From Rhabditoides inermis (Eukaryota > Nematoda > Chromadorea > Rhabditida > Rhabditidae), in the NCBI GenBank assembly GCA_963966185.1, contig CAWZYM010000418.1, positions 342,001 through 406,000 of the forward strand: DNA of 64,000 nt, written 5' to 3'. Shown here piece by piece: positions 33,546-44,777 of the stretch; within the stretch, counting starts at the first letter, position 1; the number at the start of each line of letters is the position of its first letter. The notes below the pieces were generated by a model. That model saw only the letters and a program-made list of their open reading frames with translations. It did not search any database and was not told the DNA's origin. The position numbers and the translations under genes are program-made.

Positions 33546-34554
33546 GGAGAGAGAGAGAGAGACTCCTACACTCCTCTTCTCCTATTCTCTCTCTCCATCT
33601 CCCTCTCTATCTCCCCCCTGCTCCCTCTCTCCCTCCCTCTCTCCCTCGCTCCCTCCCTCCCTCCATTTCTCTCTCCATCTCTCTCTCCCTCCAACCTTTC
33701 TATCACTACTTTTCCACAAACCAACTCAAACAATCCACTACATACCACTTATTTAACTCAAATAAACTCAAAACAACCAGGTACGAACACTTTATCCTCA
33801 CAGAACACAATCAATTTTTTTTTTTAATCTTGAAGTCGGTGATGCAGTCTTGACGGTCTTGAGACGGACCCGTGAACCTGATCACGTAGTAGATTCCAGT
33901 CCATTGGAGACGTCGCACATAAATGATTTGATTATTAAGGTTTAAGGAAGAGAGATTAGGGAGTCAGACAGAGAAAAAACGCACCTCAGAACGTCGTCCA
34001 ATGAGGCAGTCAGGCACTGCAAACGGGGTACAGGAAAGCGTCAGAGGCTGAAATGAATTAAAAGTGAACTACGGAGATTAGGATTACGGTACGTACTAAT
34101 CGATAACCGATCAATATTAAGGGGGTTGGAGTAATGCGTGATAACTGAACGATTCAGGGGAAAGAGTGAAAGAGGACGACCCTCGCCAAACCAGAGCCGT
34201 CTCCCAATCACTCCCACCCCCGGAATCGATCAAATCTACGGTCGGTACTAAACTACTGTAATCTACAGTACTCCTAACCCACAACTCCTCCTTGCCGCTC
34301 CCCGAACATCCGGTCTGGGTCGATGGCGTCCTGACTGAGCGGCAGATGTTAGAGCTGATCGCCTGGAACAGTGACGTCATCATCAATCGATTTTCTGTTG
34401 ATTATCAATCGATAATCAACAGAATAGAGAGAGAGAGGGGGAGAGAGAGAGAGCGAGAGAGAGCGAGAGAGAGCGAGAGAGCGAGAAAGAGAGGGGGAGA
34501 GAGAGAGAGAGAGAGAGACCTCCTCACCTCGCTGCTCAGCACGGCGGCTCCTCC

Positions 34555-34760
34555 ACGGCGGGCGGCGGCAGGGGGAGCGGCTCCGGCACCGGCCTCGGCA
34601 GGGGCACCGGCAGCAGGGGCAGCAGCTCCCGGCCCGGCAGTAGGGGCAGCAGCATCCGGCCCGGCAGTAGGGGCAGCAGCACCCGGCCCGGCAGCAGGGG
34701 CAGCAGCACCCGGCCCGGCAGCAGGGGCAGCAGCACCCGGCCCGGCAGCAGGGGCAGCTC
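34555..34760 (+). repeat. GC-rich minisatellite (CAGCAGGGGCAGCAGCACC units)
   Basis: About five 30-bp units with CCCGGCCCGGCAG. Preceded by (GA)n and the TGACGTCA module. Encodes only low-complexity Pro/Ala/Gly or Cys/Leu frames. Confidence 0.8.
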
Positions 34761-34972
34761 CATCTGAAAGGACGATCACTCCGTACCTGGCAACCGACCT
34801 CCCTCCACGACCGCCGCCGCATCAACTGACCACCCTTCCGTCGTCATTTCTCACATCGACTCAAGCCACGCCCACTCTGTCTGGCGCGCAGTGGCACAAG
34901 CTAATATTTTTAATTTATGCTAACATATTCCTGTCCAGAAAAATCGCTTCCCACTCTCAAGTATACCAATGA

Positions 34973-35475
34973 CTAGCCTGGGAGAGGGATTGGATACAAA
35001 GTGGGAGTGAAATGTTTTTGTTTAGCAAAAGAAAAACGTTTTGAAAAATAATGGTCTCAACTTTTTTTTACCTCAAGGGGGGGCTGCCGCCCCCCCTTGG
35101 ACCCCCCCGCCGAGGGGGGCTCCGCCCCCCCTCGACCCCCCCGCTTCTTCTCTCTTTTTTGGTTGCATCGGGGGGCTGCCGCCCCCCGCACCCCCTCTTT
35201 TTTCTCTCTTTTTTTGGTTGCATCGGGGGGCTGCCGCCCCCCGCACCCCCGCTTTTTTCTCTCCTTTTTGGTTGCCTCGGGGGGCTGCCGCCCCCCGCAC
35301 CCCCCGCTTTCTCGTAAAGGCCCTTTTATACTCGCCGCACCGCACAAAGGATTTTGCTGACATCTCAGCATCATCACGAGTCCATCAGCCATTACAAAAG
35401 TCGCCGTAATATGCAAATGAAGCTTATAGTGGCGTCACAGAGAAATTTCCCTTGCCATATACTATAGGTAGGAGA
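34973..35475 (-). mobile_element. Minimal F1 Helitron unit, 503 bp
   Basis: Both F1 ends are intact. Internally it has only GC hairpins (35078-35308) and a deleted tRNA-Leu-like block (ACTCGCCGCACCGCACAAAGG). It is the shortest F1 unit here and suggests what minimal sequence can be mobilised. Confidence 0.7.
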
Positions 35476-35744
35476 CTAGCCTGGGAGAGGGATTGGATAC
35501 AAAGTGGGAGTGAAATGTTTTTGTTTAGCAAAAGAAAAACGTTTTGAAAAATAATGGTCTCAACTTTTTTTTACCTCGGCGGGGGGGTCCGCCCCCCCTC
35601 GACCCCCCCTTTCTTCTTTCTTTTTATTGCATCGGGGGGCTGCCGCCCCCCGCACCCCCCGCTTTTGGATTGAGGGAGTGGAAAAAGGAGAGGAGAGGCT
35701 TTAAAACTTGTGCAAACTTCATAAAAGGCATGGGCAAAACATTT

Positions 35745-35960
35745 GGGAGCAGCGGGATTCGAAACCCGGACACTCACTTACGGCGCCCGCATCATAGCCA
35801 CTACACTACCCGGGACACGTATTCATGTGCTCAAAACCCATTCACTATCCTTCTGACACTTGTCGAAAGAAAGCAAATTATTCTGAGCCAGACGGGATTC
35901 GAACCCGGCACCGTCTGCTTGAAATGCGGACGCTCTACCGCCTGAGCAATAGTGGCTACG
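35745..35960 (-). repeat. Two tRNA-like sequences, 143 bp apart
   Basis: The copy at about 35886-35956 is the most tRNA-like in the window. It is 72 nt, with D-stem GCTC/GAGC, a 4/5 paired anticodon stem and a loop ATTTCAA giving anticodon TTC (Glu). The T-loop is TTCGAAT and five acceptor pairs form. A mismatch in each stem makes function doubtful. Confidence 0.5.
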
Positions 35961-36237
35961 CGCAGCCTCCCGCAAAGCCCGCACTCGTCTCTGCCCGCTC
36001 GGTCACATACACAATACACAGAAATCACTTGCAATCAATCGATATCAATCGATATCTAATCGATATCAAGCATTGACGTATTGCAATAACGTGTCTAAAT
36101 AGTTTACCACATGTTCCATCCATTATAGCATCGATTGTACCAGCACACACCCTATTCAACGCCTATTCACACCCATTCACACGCTATCGCCCCGACGCGC
36201 GCTGTCCTCATCGCTCTCTCGCACAGTGCACGCACAA

Positions 36238-36317
36238 GCCCAAGTGGTGTAGTGGTCTAAGGCGCACGGGCGCGCCTCGATCTGCCGCACCCACGGGTTC
36301 GAATCCCGGTACGGGCA
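36238..36317 (+). repeat. tRNA-Leu-like segment, variant b
   Basis: The variant b class has CTCGATCTGCCGCACCCACG and ends GGTACGGGCA. Its T-stem pairs 4 of 5. Confidence 0.55.
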
Positions 36318-36453
36318 GAGGATTTTGCTGACATCTCAGCATCGTCCTCGGTCCCCTTGTACCATTACATGATCGAGAAATTTGCATATATGCAAATTGC
36401 GCTTATGGTCGCGTCACGGAGAAATTCGGCTTACGATATACTTTAGATAGAGA

Positions 36454-37407
36454 CTAGCCTGGGAGAGGGATTGGATACAAAGTGGGAGTGAAATGTTTTT
36501 GTTTAGCAAAACAAAAACGTTTAAAAAAATGGTCTCAACTTTTTTTACCTCAAGGGGGGGCTGCCGCCCCCCCTTGGACCCCCCCGCCGAGGGGGGCTCC
36601 GCCCCCCCTCGACCCCCCCCGCTTCTTCTCTCTTTTTTGGTTGCATCGGGGGGCTGCCGCCCCGCGCACCCCCCGCTTTTTTCTCTCTTTTTTGGTTGCA
36701 TCGGGGGGCTGCCGCCCCCCGCACCCCCCGCTTTTTTCTCTCCTTTTTGGTTGCCTCGGGGGGCTGCCGCCCCCCGCACCCCCCGCTTTCTCGTAGAGAA
36801 AAGGGAGTGAAAACGCTCTTAAACTTGTGCAAAAATCATAAAGACATGGGCAAAAACATTTGGGAGCAGCGGGATTCTTGAAAGGCGGACGCTCTACCGC
36901 CTGAGCAATAGTGGCTATGCGCTGCATCCCGCCAAGCCCGCACTCGTCTCGGCCCGCTCGGTCGCATACACAATACACAGAAATCACTTGCAATCAATCG
37001 ATATCAATCGATATCTAATCGATATCAAGCAGTGACGTATTGCAATCACGTGTCTAATCATTTTACCACATGTTCCATCCATTATAGCATCGATTGTACC
37101 AGCACACAGCCTATTCAACGTCTATTCACACTCATTCACACGCTATCGCCCGACGCGCGCTGTCCTCATCGCTCTCTCGCGCCCTGTTCACACAGCCCAA
37201 GTGGTGTAGTGGTCTAAGGCGCACGGGCGCGCCTCGATCTGCCGCACCCACGGGTTCGATCCCGGTACGGGCAGAGGATTTTGCTGACATCTCGGCATCG
37301 TCCTCGGTCCCCTTGTACCATTACATGATCGAGAAATTTGCATATATGCAAATGAGCTAGAGTCGCGTGACGGAGAAATTCGCCTTACCATATACTGTAG
37401 ATAGAGA
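36454..37407 (-). mobile_element. Short F1 Helitron unit, 954 bp
   Basis: Starts TCTCTATCTACAGTATATGG. Contains five GC hairpins and a fused remnant of the tRNA-like pair (GGATTCTTGAAAGGCGG near 36873), where the first copy has been joined to the second by deletion. No exons. Confidence 0.7.
37195..37273 (+). repeat. tRNA-Leu-like segment, variant b
   Basis: 79 nt, with B box GGTTCGATCC. Confidence 0.55.
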
Positions 37408-38044
37408 CTAGCATTAGTAGGGAGTGGAAACAACGTTGAGAATGGAAATGTTCAGTAACAATTGTAAATGGAAAAAAAGTTTTACATTTTCACGTAGTCC
37501 GCGCTTCGCGCGAACATTTCTTTTTAGTCTTTCAGAAACCCATACAATCGCTTTCAGAAACCCATAATATCGCTTAATGTTTCATCACAATTCTCACTTT
37601 GTAAACACTTGTCGTAGAGGTGTGAAATAATAATTTTGATAGGCGTTACGCGCCTTCTTTTATACAAGGGAGAGCGCATGGCGTGGTTGCAAGAGAGAAA
37701 GAGGGAGTGAGTGCACATCTGAACAGTCGAGAATATACTTCATTTCTCTCGCCTTCCGTCGGATAGCCAAGAAAGAGGAATATTCATTTGTCATTTTCTT
37801 TTTACTCGGGAGTGCGCGGCTGCGCCGCTTATCAGAACGTGCTGGAGATGGAATGGATAAAGTGGAGTTGAAATATTTGTTTTGGTAGAAAAGTTTTTGA
37901 AAACACATGTTCTCATTTTTGTATTGCTCCCCGCTTTTTTTTTTTAAATATGTGGGCTGTGGGAGATTTTTTTCGCTTTAACAAAAAAATGAAGGAGCGG
38001 AAACAAGTTTGTACTTGTGAAAATTCATAATACACGGGCAAAAA

Positions 38045-38405
38045 CAATTTGGGAGCAGCGGGGTTCGAACCCCGGTCACTCACTTGCCACGCCCTTATCA
38101 TAGCCACTACACTACCAGGACGACGTTTCCTTGAGCTCAAAACCCAATCTCTATCTCCCTGACTCATAACCAAGACCGGCAAAAGAATTTGGGAGAAGCG
38201 GCGTTCGAACCCCGGTCACTCACTTGTCATGCCCGCACCGTAGCCACTACACTACCATGCAGACGTTTACATGTGCTCAAAACCCATTCACTATCCTTCT
38301 GACAGTGTGTCAGAGTGAACAAAACGTTTTGGCCGGGGCGGGATTCGAAACCGGGACCTCAGGCTTAACAGGCTGACGCTCTACCGCCTGAGCCAGAATG
38401 GCTAC
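38045..38405 (-). repeat. Three tRNA-like sequences, period 141 bp
   Basis: B boxes at about 38063, 38204 and 38345. The first two share TAGTGTAGTGGCTA; the third has the GCTCAGGCGGTAGAGC A box. This is the same order as in the array at 19060. Confidence 0.65.
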
Positions 38406-38690
38406 GCCGTGGCTCTCTTAAAGCTCGAACTCGTCTCCGCCGGCTCGGTCGCATGCAGTTAAAGATTGTCGACACGCGCAGCAATACGTTTCACTTGCAA
38501 TCGATCGATATCAATCAATATCGTAGAGCTCTAACATGTATGAATACTATCCCACATGTTTCCTCCATTATAGCATCGGTTCCGAAAGCGCACACTCTAT
38601 TCTTCTCTATTGACACTCTATTCTCTCCTATTCACACGCTATCGCCGGGCCGCGCTGTCCTCATCGCTCTCTCACCCAACCCAAACACAT

Positions 38691-38763
38691 GGCCACTTAG
38701 TGTAGTGGTCTAAGGCGCGGTTGCGCGGATTCGATGCTCGCAGGTTCGAATCCCGGTACGTGC
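38691..38763 (+). repeat. Diverged tRNA-Leu-like segment
   Basis: Starts GGCCACTTAGTGTAGTGG and ends ACGTGCC, shorter (73 nt) than the others. This is the most diverged copy and matches the diverged 5' end of its unit. Confidence 0.5.
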
Positions 38764-39559
38764 CGAGGGTTTTGCTTACATCTTGGCATCATCCTCTGCC
38801 CCCCAGAGTACCAAGACATTGCCAAACTCGGCAAATTATGCAAATGAAGCTTAAGTGGCGTGACGGAGAAAATTCCCTTGCTGTACACTATAGGATGGGA
38901 GACTAGCCTGGGAGTGGCCATGATTTTGCTTTAGAGGGATAGGAAATGTATTTTTATTTTGGTAGAAAAAAGTTTTGAAAACTTCCTAAAAAACTTTTCT
39001 TTACCTCAAGGGGGGGCTGCCGCCCCCCCTTGGACCCCCCCGCCGAGGGGGGCTCCGCCCCCCCTCGACCCCCCCTCTATTCACATATCCCAACGCCCTG
39101 CTATGCTGCCTTTTCGTCAGTGCATTATCGCGGTTTGAGGTAGTTTTCATACCCGAGGGAGAGGATAAGCGAGTGGTTGAGGGAGTGGTTGAGGGAGTGG
39201 TTGAGAGATTGGTTGAGGGAGTGGTTGAGAGATTGGTTGAGGGAGTGGTTGAGGGAGTGGACCCCCCTTCGAGTGAATCGTACAGTCTGCTGTGCGTCCG
39301 ATGCGTCAACGGGGTGCTGCTCGAGGAGGATAAAACACGAACAAACAGTAAAATAACAATAATCACAATCATTCTGAATCAATCCCAAACCCATTACCAA
39401 TACCGTACCCCGCAACCCACCATCACAATCATATCATAACAACAAGTGAGCTAAAGAGAGTTTTATTTGTTCCAACTACAACACAATGTATATTTCACTA
39501 CTACAAATACACATCAACATTCTAGTCAATTAATGTAAACAATTTAATAAAATGAGCGT

Positions 39560-39676
39560 CTACCTTAAATCGTCGAGAGTGCGTCCGCGTCCGACTTGAG
39601 CTTCTTCTTCTCCTTCAAGTCCAGCGACGACGCCCAACACGAGCAGGGAGCAAGACAGGAGAGCCTTGAACAACAT
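39560..39676 (-). CDS. Small ORF of exon D with signal-peptide-like start (38 aa)
   Basis: ATG at 39676 opens MLFKALLSCSLLVLGVVAGL, a convincing hydrophobic signal-peptide shape, followed by an acidic then basic tail and TAG. The same ATG and frame occur at 54004-54120 and about 15212-15328, but the copy near 17340 is broken. Alternatively this is the last exon of the cassette entered from upstream, as the copy at 42230-42326 suggests. It is unclear whether the ATG is used. Confidence 0.3.
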   Translation of the reverse strand: MLFKALLSCSLLVLGVVAGLEGEEEAQVGRGRTLDDLR

Positions 39677-39719
39677 GTGACGATAGCTCACAAATAGGAA
39701 AAAATAAAATATACAACAT

Positions 39720-39957
39720 ACCTTGAACTCGGTGACGACGGTGCAGCAGACCGGTAGCACGTCCCCGTAGACGAAAGACTGCAACAATTTGTATTATAAA
39801 ACACAACAACTGAAGTACAACACAAAGCAATTTAGTAAGAAGAACACAGTGCAATGATCATAGTGAAACGTAAACAAAAATTAATGAATAACACGCACCT
39901 TGAAAGCCTCGGTTCCGTTGCCGCACGACGCAGCCGGTTTGTCCAACTTTGATCACC
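39720..39957 (-). pseudogene. Exon cassette A and C (B deleted)
   Basis: Exon A ends CGNGTEAFK and starts after TTTCAG at 39957. Exon C (about 39721-39779) reads SFVYGDVLPVCCTVVTEFK. The B exon and part of its introns are missing between 39835 and 39840, where TTTAGTAAGAAGAACAC marks the join. Confidence 0.4.
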
Positions 39958-40669
39958 CTGAAATGAATAATAATAAACATGTAGAACACGTTGCGAACTA
40001 ATAAAACAACAACGCAATACAAAACAACAACAAAATCAACGAAATTCAAAAACATTCGAAATTGCATGATGTGCGAAAACGCGACTAAAAGAGTGCGACA
40101 CGCAAAACAAACGCATACAGCACGTCAAATTAGTATCGACAAAAATTATAAAACACATTGCAACACGAATTACATTATAAAAACATCGCAAAACAAAGAA
40201 ATAAACAAAAACACGCACGCACAGCTGTTTGAATTGTCATCATCACTGTGCTACACCATACACCGCACAACGAAACACGATGTTTTTGCGAAACGCGTTT
40301 CAAGCGATTATTTTGATATTAAACGCATATCAAAGTGACAAAACGCGATTAGAACAAAAGAATATAATAAAAAGAAAATATTGAAACAAACAAAACATGT
40401 CCACGACGCATACCCGCTTCATTACAGCCGATTGCACGCACCAACCCATTAAAACCCGTGCATTTGATATGTTTAATCACTATTTATCAATCGATATCAA
40501 TGCAAAACGTATTCAGTGCATCAGCCCAATCACTCCCCAACACTTTCCACACATTGTCTCCTTGCGCAATTATCGATATCATTCGCCATCACCCATTCAC
40601 ACTCACACGCTATCGCAGGCCACGCCCCCTCGCTGCCTCCTCATTGCTCTCTCGCGCCCTGCTCACACA

Positions 40670-40748
40670 GCCCAAGTGGTGTAGTGGTCTAAGGCGCACG
40701 GGCGCGCCTCGATATGCCGCACCCACGGGTTCGATCCCGGTACGGGCA
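40670..40748 (+). repeat. tRNA-Leu-like segment, variant b
   Basis: Has CTCGATATGCCGC where most b copies have CTCGATCTGCCGC. Confidence 0.55.
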
Positions 40749-40884
40749 GAGGATTTTGCTGACATCTCGGCATCGTCCTCGGTCCCCTTGTACCATTACA
40801 TCATCGAGAAATTTGCATATATGCAAATTGCGCTTATGGTCGCGTCACGGAGAAATTCGCCTTACCATATACTATGGATAGAGA

Positions 40885-41846
40885 CTAGCCTGGGAGAGGG
40901 ATTGGATACAAAGTGGGAGTGAAATGTTTTTGTTTAGCAAAAGAAAAACGTTTTGAAAAAAAAATGGTCTCAACTTTTTTTTACCTCAAGGGGGGGCTGC
41001 CGCCCCCCCTTGGACCCCCCCGCCGAGGGGGGCTCCGCCCCCCCTCGACCCCCCCCGCTTCTTCTCTCTTTTTTGGTTGCATCGGGGGGCTGCCGCCCCC
41101 CGCACCCCCCGCTTTTTTCTCTCTTTTTTTGGTTGCATCGGGGGGCTGCCGCCCCCCGCACCCCCCGCTTTTTCTCTCCTTTTTGGTTGCCTCGGGGGGC
41201 TGCCGCCTCCCGCACCCCCCGCTTTCTCGTAAAGAAAAGGGAGTGAAAACGCTCTTAAACTTGTGCAAAAATCATAAAGACATGGGCAAAAACATTTGGG
41301 AGCAGCGGGATTCTTGAAAGGCGGACGCTCTACCGCCTGAGCAATAGTGGCTACGCGCTGCATCCCGCAAAGCCCGCACTCGTCTCGGCCCGCTCGGTCG
41401 CATACACAATACACAGAAATCACTTGCAATCAATCGATATCAATCGATATCTAATCGATATCAAGCAGTGACGTATTGCAATCACGTGTCTAATCATTTT
41501 ACCACATGTTCCATCCATCGTAGCATCGATTCCGAAAGCGCACAGCCTATTCAACGCCTATTCACACTCATTCACACGCTATCGCCCGACGCGCGCTGTC
41601 CTCATCGCTCTCTCGCGCCCTGCGCACACAGCCCAAGTGGTGTAGTGGTCTAAGGCGCACGGGCGCGCCTCGATCTGCCGCACCCACGGGTTCGAATCCC
41701 GGTACGGGCAGAGGATTTTGCTGACATCTTGGCATCGTCCTCTGTCCCCTTGTACCATTACATGATCGAGAAATTTGCATATATGCAAATTGCGCTTATG
41801 GTCGCGTCACGGAGAAATTCGGCTTACCATATACTGTAGATAGAGA
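40885..41846 (-). mobile_element. Short F1 Helitron unit, 962 bp
   Basis: Very similar to 36454-37407, including the GC hairpin array and the same tRNA-like deletion fusion (GGATTCTTGAAAGGCGG near 41308). The two are recent duplicates. Confidence 0.7.
41631..41710 (+). repeat. tRNA-Leu-like segment, variant b
   Basis: 80 nt, with B box GGTTCGAATCC retained. Confidence 0.55.
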
Positions 41847-42229
41847 CTAGCCTGGGAGAGGGATTGGATACAAAGTGGGAGTGAAATGTTTTTGTTTAGC
41901 AAAAGAAAAACGTTTTGAAAAAAAATGGTCTCAACTTTTTTTACCTCAAGGGGGGGCTGCCGCCCCCCCTTGGACCCCCCCGCCGAGGGGGGCTCCGCCC
42001 CCCCTCGACCCCCCCGCTTCTTCTCTCTTTTTTGGTTGCATCCATCTACCAAAACCGTAACTCACAAACCACCACCATAATTCATATCACAACAACATGT
42101 TTGCTAAAGAGTGTTTTATTAGTTTAAACAAACTACAACACAATGTGTACATATTTTTTAATGTTACAACCACACATCCAAAACTCCAATCTATGCATAG
42201 GTACAAAATCTGAAAATAAACGTCTACCT

Positions 42230-43232
42230 TTATGTCGAGAGCGCGTCCGTCTTGAGCTTCTTCGTCTTGTAGTCCAGCGACGACGAGCCCGACACCAGCA
42301 AGAGGGAGAACGTCGGCAGCAGAACCCTGAACAACAAGTTAGACGTTCACTCACAAAAACAATAGAATAAAAAATAAAGAACACACCTTGTACTTGGTGA
42401 CGATGGAGCAACAGAGCAGTCCGCAGCAGTCCGGCAGCCCATCCTCGTAGGCGCGAGTCTGCAACAATTGGTATTACAACATAAGACACAACAAAAAACC
42501 AAAAAAAAACAAGCACACCTTGAACACTCCGGCGTCGAGGACGAGGGAGAAGCAGCCGACAAAGGAGGAGCGGCTCTGAAACAAATAGTTTTGCACATAA
42601 CACAACAAAGTACAACGATCACAAACAAACTACACAAAAATAGCACGGTCCAATGTCATCAGACATCGTGAAAACATAATAAATAAAAAAAAACACACCT
42701 TCACAGCCTCGGAGACACAACAGCGAAACGGCTTGTCCTTGGTGGTTGGCCCTGAAACAAATAATATTAAACATCTTGAACACGTTGTGATTTGCTCACA
42801 AAACAACAATAAAAAATAATAACGAACACATCCTGAACTTGGTGAAGACGGGGAAGATGACGACGGGGCACCAGACCGGCAGCAAGTCCTTGCAGGCACG
42901 AACCTGCAACAATTCGTATTACAACACACAACAACACAAGTACAACTCGTTCGAACTTATCATTCATCGTAAAACAAACTGTAAAAACAATAACAAGCAC
43001 ACCTCGCACAGGCCAGCGTCGATGCCGCAGAAGAGCGGCCGAATGGAGAGCAGCGGCTCTGAAACAAACTGTATTATAAATAGTACAACAAAGAACATTG
43101 ATCACAAACATACTACGCAAGAATAACACGGTCCAATGTGATCACACATCGTGAAACGTAAATAAATAAAATCACACACCTTCACAGGCTCGGCGATGGA
43201 GCAGCAGACCGGCTTGTCATTGGTGGTTGACC
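42230..43232 (-). CDS. Seven-exon cassette gene with duplicated A-B-C module
   Basis: Minus-strand exons: A1 43180-43232 (STTNDKPVCCSIAEPVK), B1 43003-43058, C1 ending near 42830 and starting 42903, A2 42699-42751, B2 42519-42575 (SRSSFVGCFSLVLDAGVFK), C2 42387-42458 (TRAYEDGLPDCC...VTKYK), D 42230-42326 (VLLPTFSLLLVSGSSSLDYK..., stop TAA). Most follow TTTCAG or TTGCAG and end AAG before GT. The same residue pattern is kept between the two modules and other units (Cys pairs, terminal Lys), which argues for past selection on protein. A and B1 lengths are not multiples of three in the shared frame, so one continuous reading is not certain. No known family recognised. Confidence 0.4.
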
Positions 43233-43946
43233 CTGAAACAAATAATAATAAACATGTAGAACACGTTGCAAACTAATAAAAACAACAACGCAATACAAAA
43301 CAACAACAAAATTCAAAAACATTCGAAATTGCATGATGTGCGAAAACGCGACTAAACGAGTGCGACACGCAATACAAACGCTAACAGCACGTCAAATTGG
43401 TATCGACAAAAATTATAAAACACATTGCAACACGAATCATATTATAAAAACATCGAAAAACAAAGAAATAAACAAAAACACGCACGCCCAGCTGATTGAA
43501 TTGTCATCATCACTGTGCTACACCATACACACCGCACAACGAAACACGATGTTTTTGCGAAACGCGTTTCAAGCGATTATTTTGATATTAAACGCATATC
43601 AAAGAGACAAAACGTGATTAGAACAAAAGAATATAATAAAAAGAAAATATTGAAACATACAAAACATGCCCACAACGCATACCCGCTTCATTACAGTCGA
43701 TTGCACGCACCAACCAATTAAAACCCGTGCACTGATGCGTTTAATCACTATTAATCAATCGATATCAATGCAAAACGTATTCGATACACATGCCCAATCA
43801 CTCCCCAACACTTTCCACGCATTGTTCCCTTGCGCAATCATCGATATCATTCGCAATCACCCATTCACACACACACACACGTGCGCTATCGCAGGCCACG
43901 CCCCCTCGCTGCATCCTCATTGCTCTCTCGCGCTCTGCTCGCACAA

Positions 43947-44026
43947 GCCCAAGTGGTGTAGTGGTCTAAGGCGCACGGGCGCGCCTACACTCGCCGCACT
44001 CGCGGGTTCGAATCCCGGCGCGGGCA
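43947..44026 (+). repeat. tRNA-Leu-like segment
   Basis: Same class as 16338-16417 (ACTCGCCGCACTCGCG), almost identical to it. Confidence 0.55.
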
Positions 44027-44484
44027 AAGGATTTTGCTGACATCTCAGCATCATCACGAGTCCTCCAGCCATTACAAAAGTCACAAAAATATGCAAATGA
44101 AGCTTATAGTGGCGTCACAGAGAAATTTCCCTTGCTATATACTATAGGTAGGAGACTAGCCTGGGAGTGGGCATGAGGAATTAGAAAGAAGAGGTTTTGC
44201 TTTTGTATTACCTCAAGGGGGGGCTGCCGCCCCCCCCTTGGACCCCCCCGCCGAGGGGGCTTCGCCCCCCTCGACCCCCCTTTGAGTGCAGCATACAGCC
44301 TGCAATGCGTCCGATACGCCAACGTGTTGCAGATCTAGGAAGAACGCAAACGACCAAACAGAAAACATATAGCACAACATAACCACCTCTTTGAACCAGT
44401 AACAATCCCACAACCAGTACCGTACCCCACAACCCACCACCACAATCAATATCGAAATAACACAAGAAATGAGCAAAAGAGAGC

Positions 44485-44490
44485 TTTATT
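44485..44490 (-). terminator. Polyadenylation signal AATAAA of the 1975-aa gene
   Basis: About 290 nt past the stop, in the same position relative to the 3' GC hairpin as the AATAAA of the exon cassettes. Confidence 0.5.
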
Positions 44491-44777
44491 TGTGCGAAAG
44501 AAATCGAAACTGAACGAAAAGTTGCTATTATGCAAAAGTAAGCAACGTGAACACATTACGAAAACAGCGGCGCAAAAGGCAAAAGAGCGGGGCAAAAGAA
44601 AGGCAAAAGAAAGGCGAAAGAAACGCAAAGACGCGCACAGACTGCATCGAGACACCAGCTATCTGAAAACAAAAGGATAAACATACACACTCACTATCTC
44701 CCTTTCTCTCTCCCTCCCTCTCTCTCCCTCTCTCTCTCACTCACTCACTACTACTGTGAACATAAACAGAGGTAAAC

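Larger units (their letters stand above)
20480..34972 (-). mobile_element. Full-length autonomous F2 Helitron, 14.5 kb
   Basis: On the minus strand it starts TCATTGGTATACTTGAGAG at 34972 and ends at 20480 with the hairpin AGCAT-TCGCTG-ATGCT overlapping the terminal CTAG. It contains an intact Ulp1-Rep-helicase gene, five 155-bp repeats just upstream of that gene, a plus-strand exon set (31.3-32.3 kb), a duplicated GC-rich block (32.3-32.66 kb), (GA)n and GC-rich modules near 33.5-34.8 kb, and an AT-rich plus-strand gene at 22.2-23.4 kb. Termini, orientation and coding capacity agree with an autonomous Helitron. The ends are defined by comparison with neighbouring junctions, not by an empty site. 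Confidence 0.75.
35476..36453 (-). mobile_element. Short F1 Helitron unit, 978 bp
   Basis: Begins on the minus strand with TCTCTATCTAAAGTATATCG. Contains GC hairpins, two tRNA-like copies at 35745-35960 and a tRNA-Leu-like block. No exons. Confidence 0.7.
37408..38902 (-). mobile_element. F1-like Helitron unit with unusual 3' end, 1495 bp
   Basis: The 5' end (TCTCCCATCCTATAGTGTAC) is a diverged F1 form. The 3' end (ACTAATGCTAG) lacks the CCCAGG of the others. The interior is AT-rich with an array of tRNA-like copies. Bases 37420-38030 hold nothing I can assign. Confidence 0.55.
38903..40884 (-). mobile_element. Non-autonomous F1 Helitron unit (exons A-C-D)
   Basis: 5' end at 40884, leader about 40060-40669, exon cassette, AATAAA at 39462-39467, minisatellite 39171-39260, GC hairpin, CTAG at 38903. 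It has lost exon B, while its relative at 14469-16546 lost exon C. Confidence 0.7.
41847..44155 (-). mobile_element. Non-autonomous F1 Helitron unit (exons A-B-C-A-B-C-D)
   Basis: 5' end at 44155, leader about 43325-43946, double exon cassette, AATAAA at 42115-42120, GC hairpin, CTAG at 41847. The exon module is duplicated in order. The 12-bp minisatellite is absent. Confidence 0.7.
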
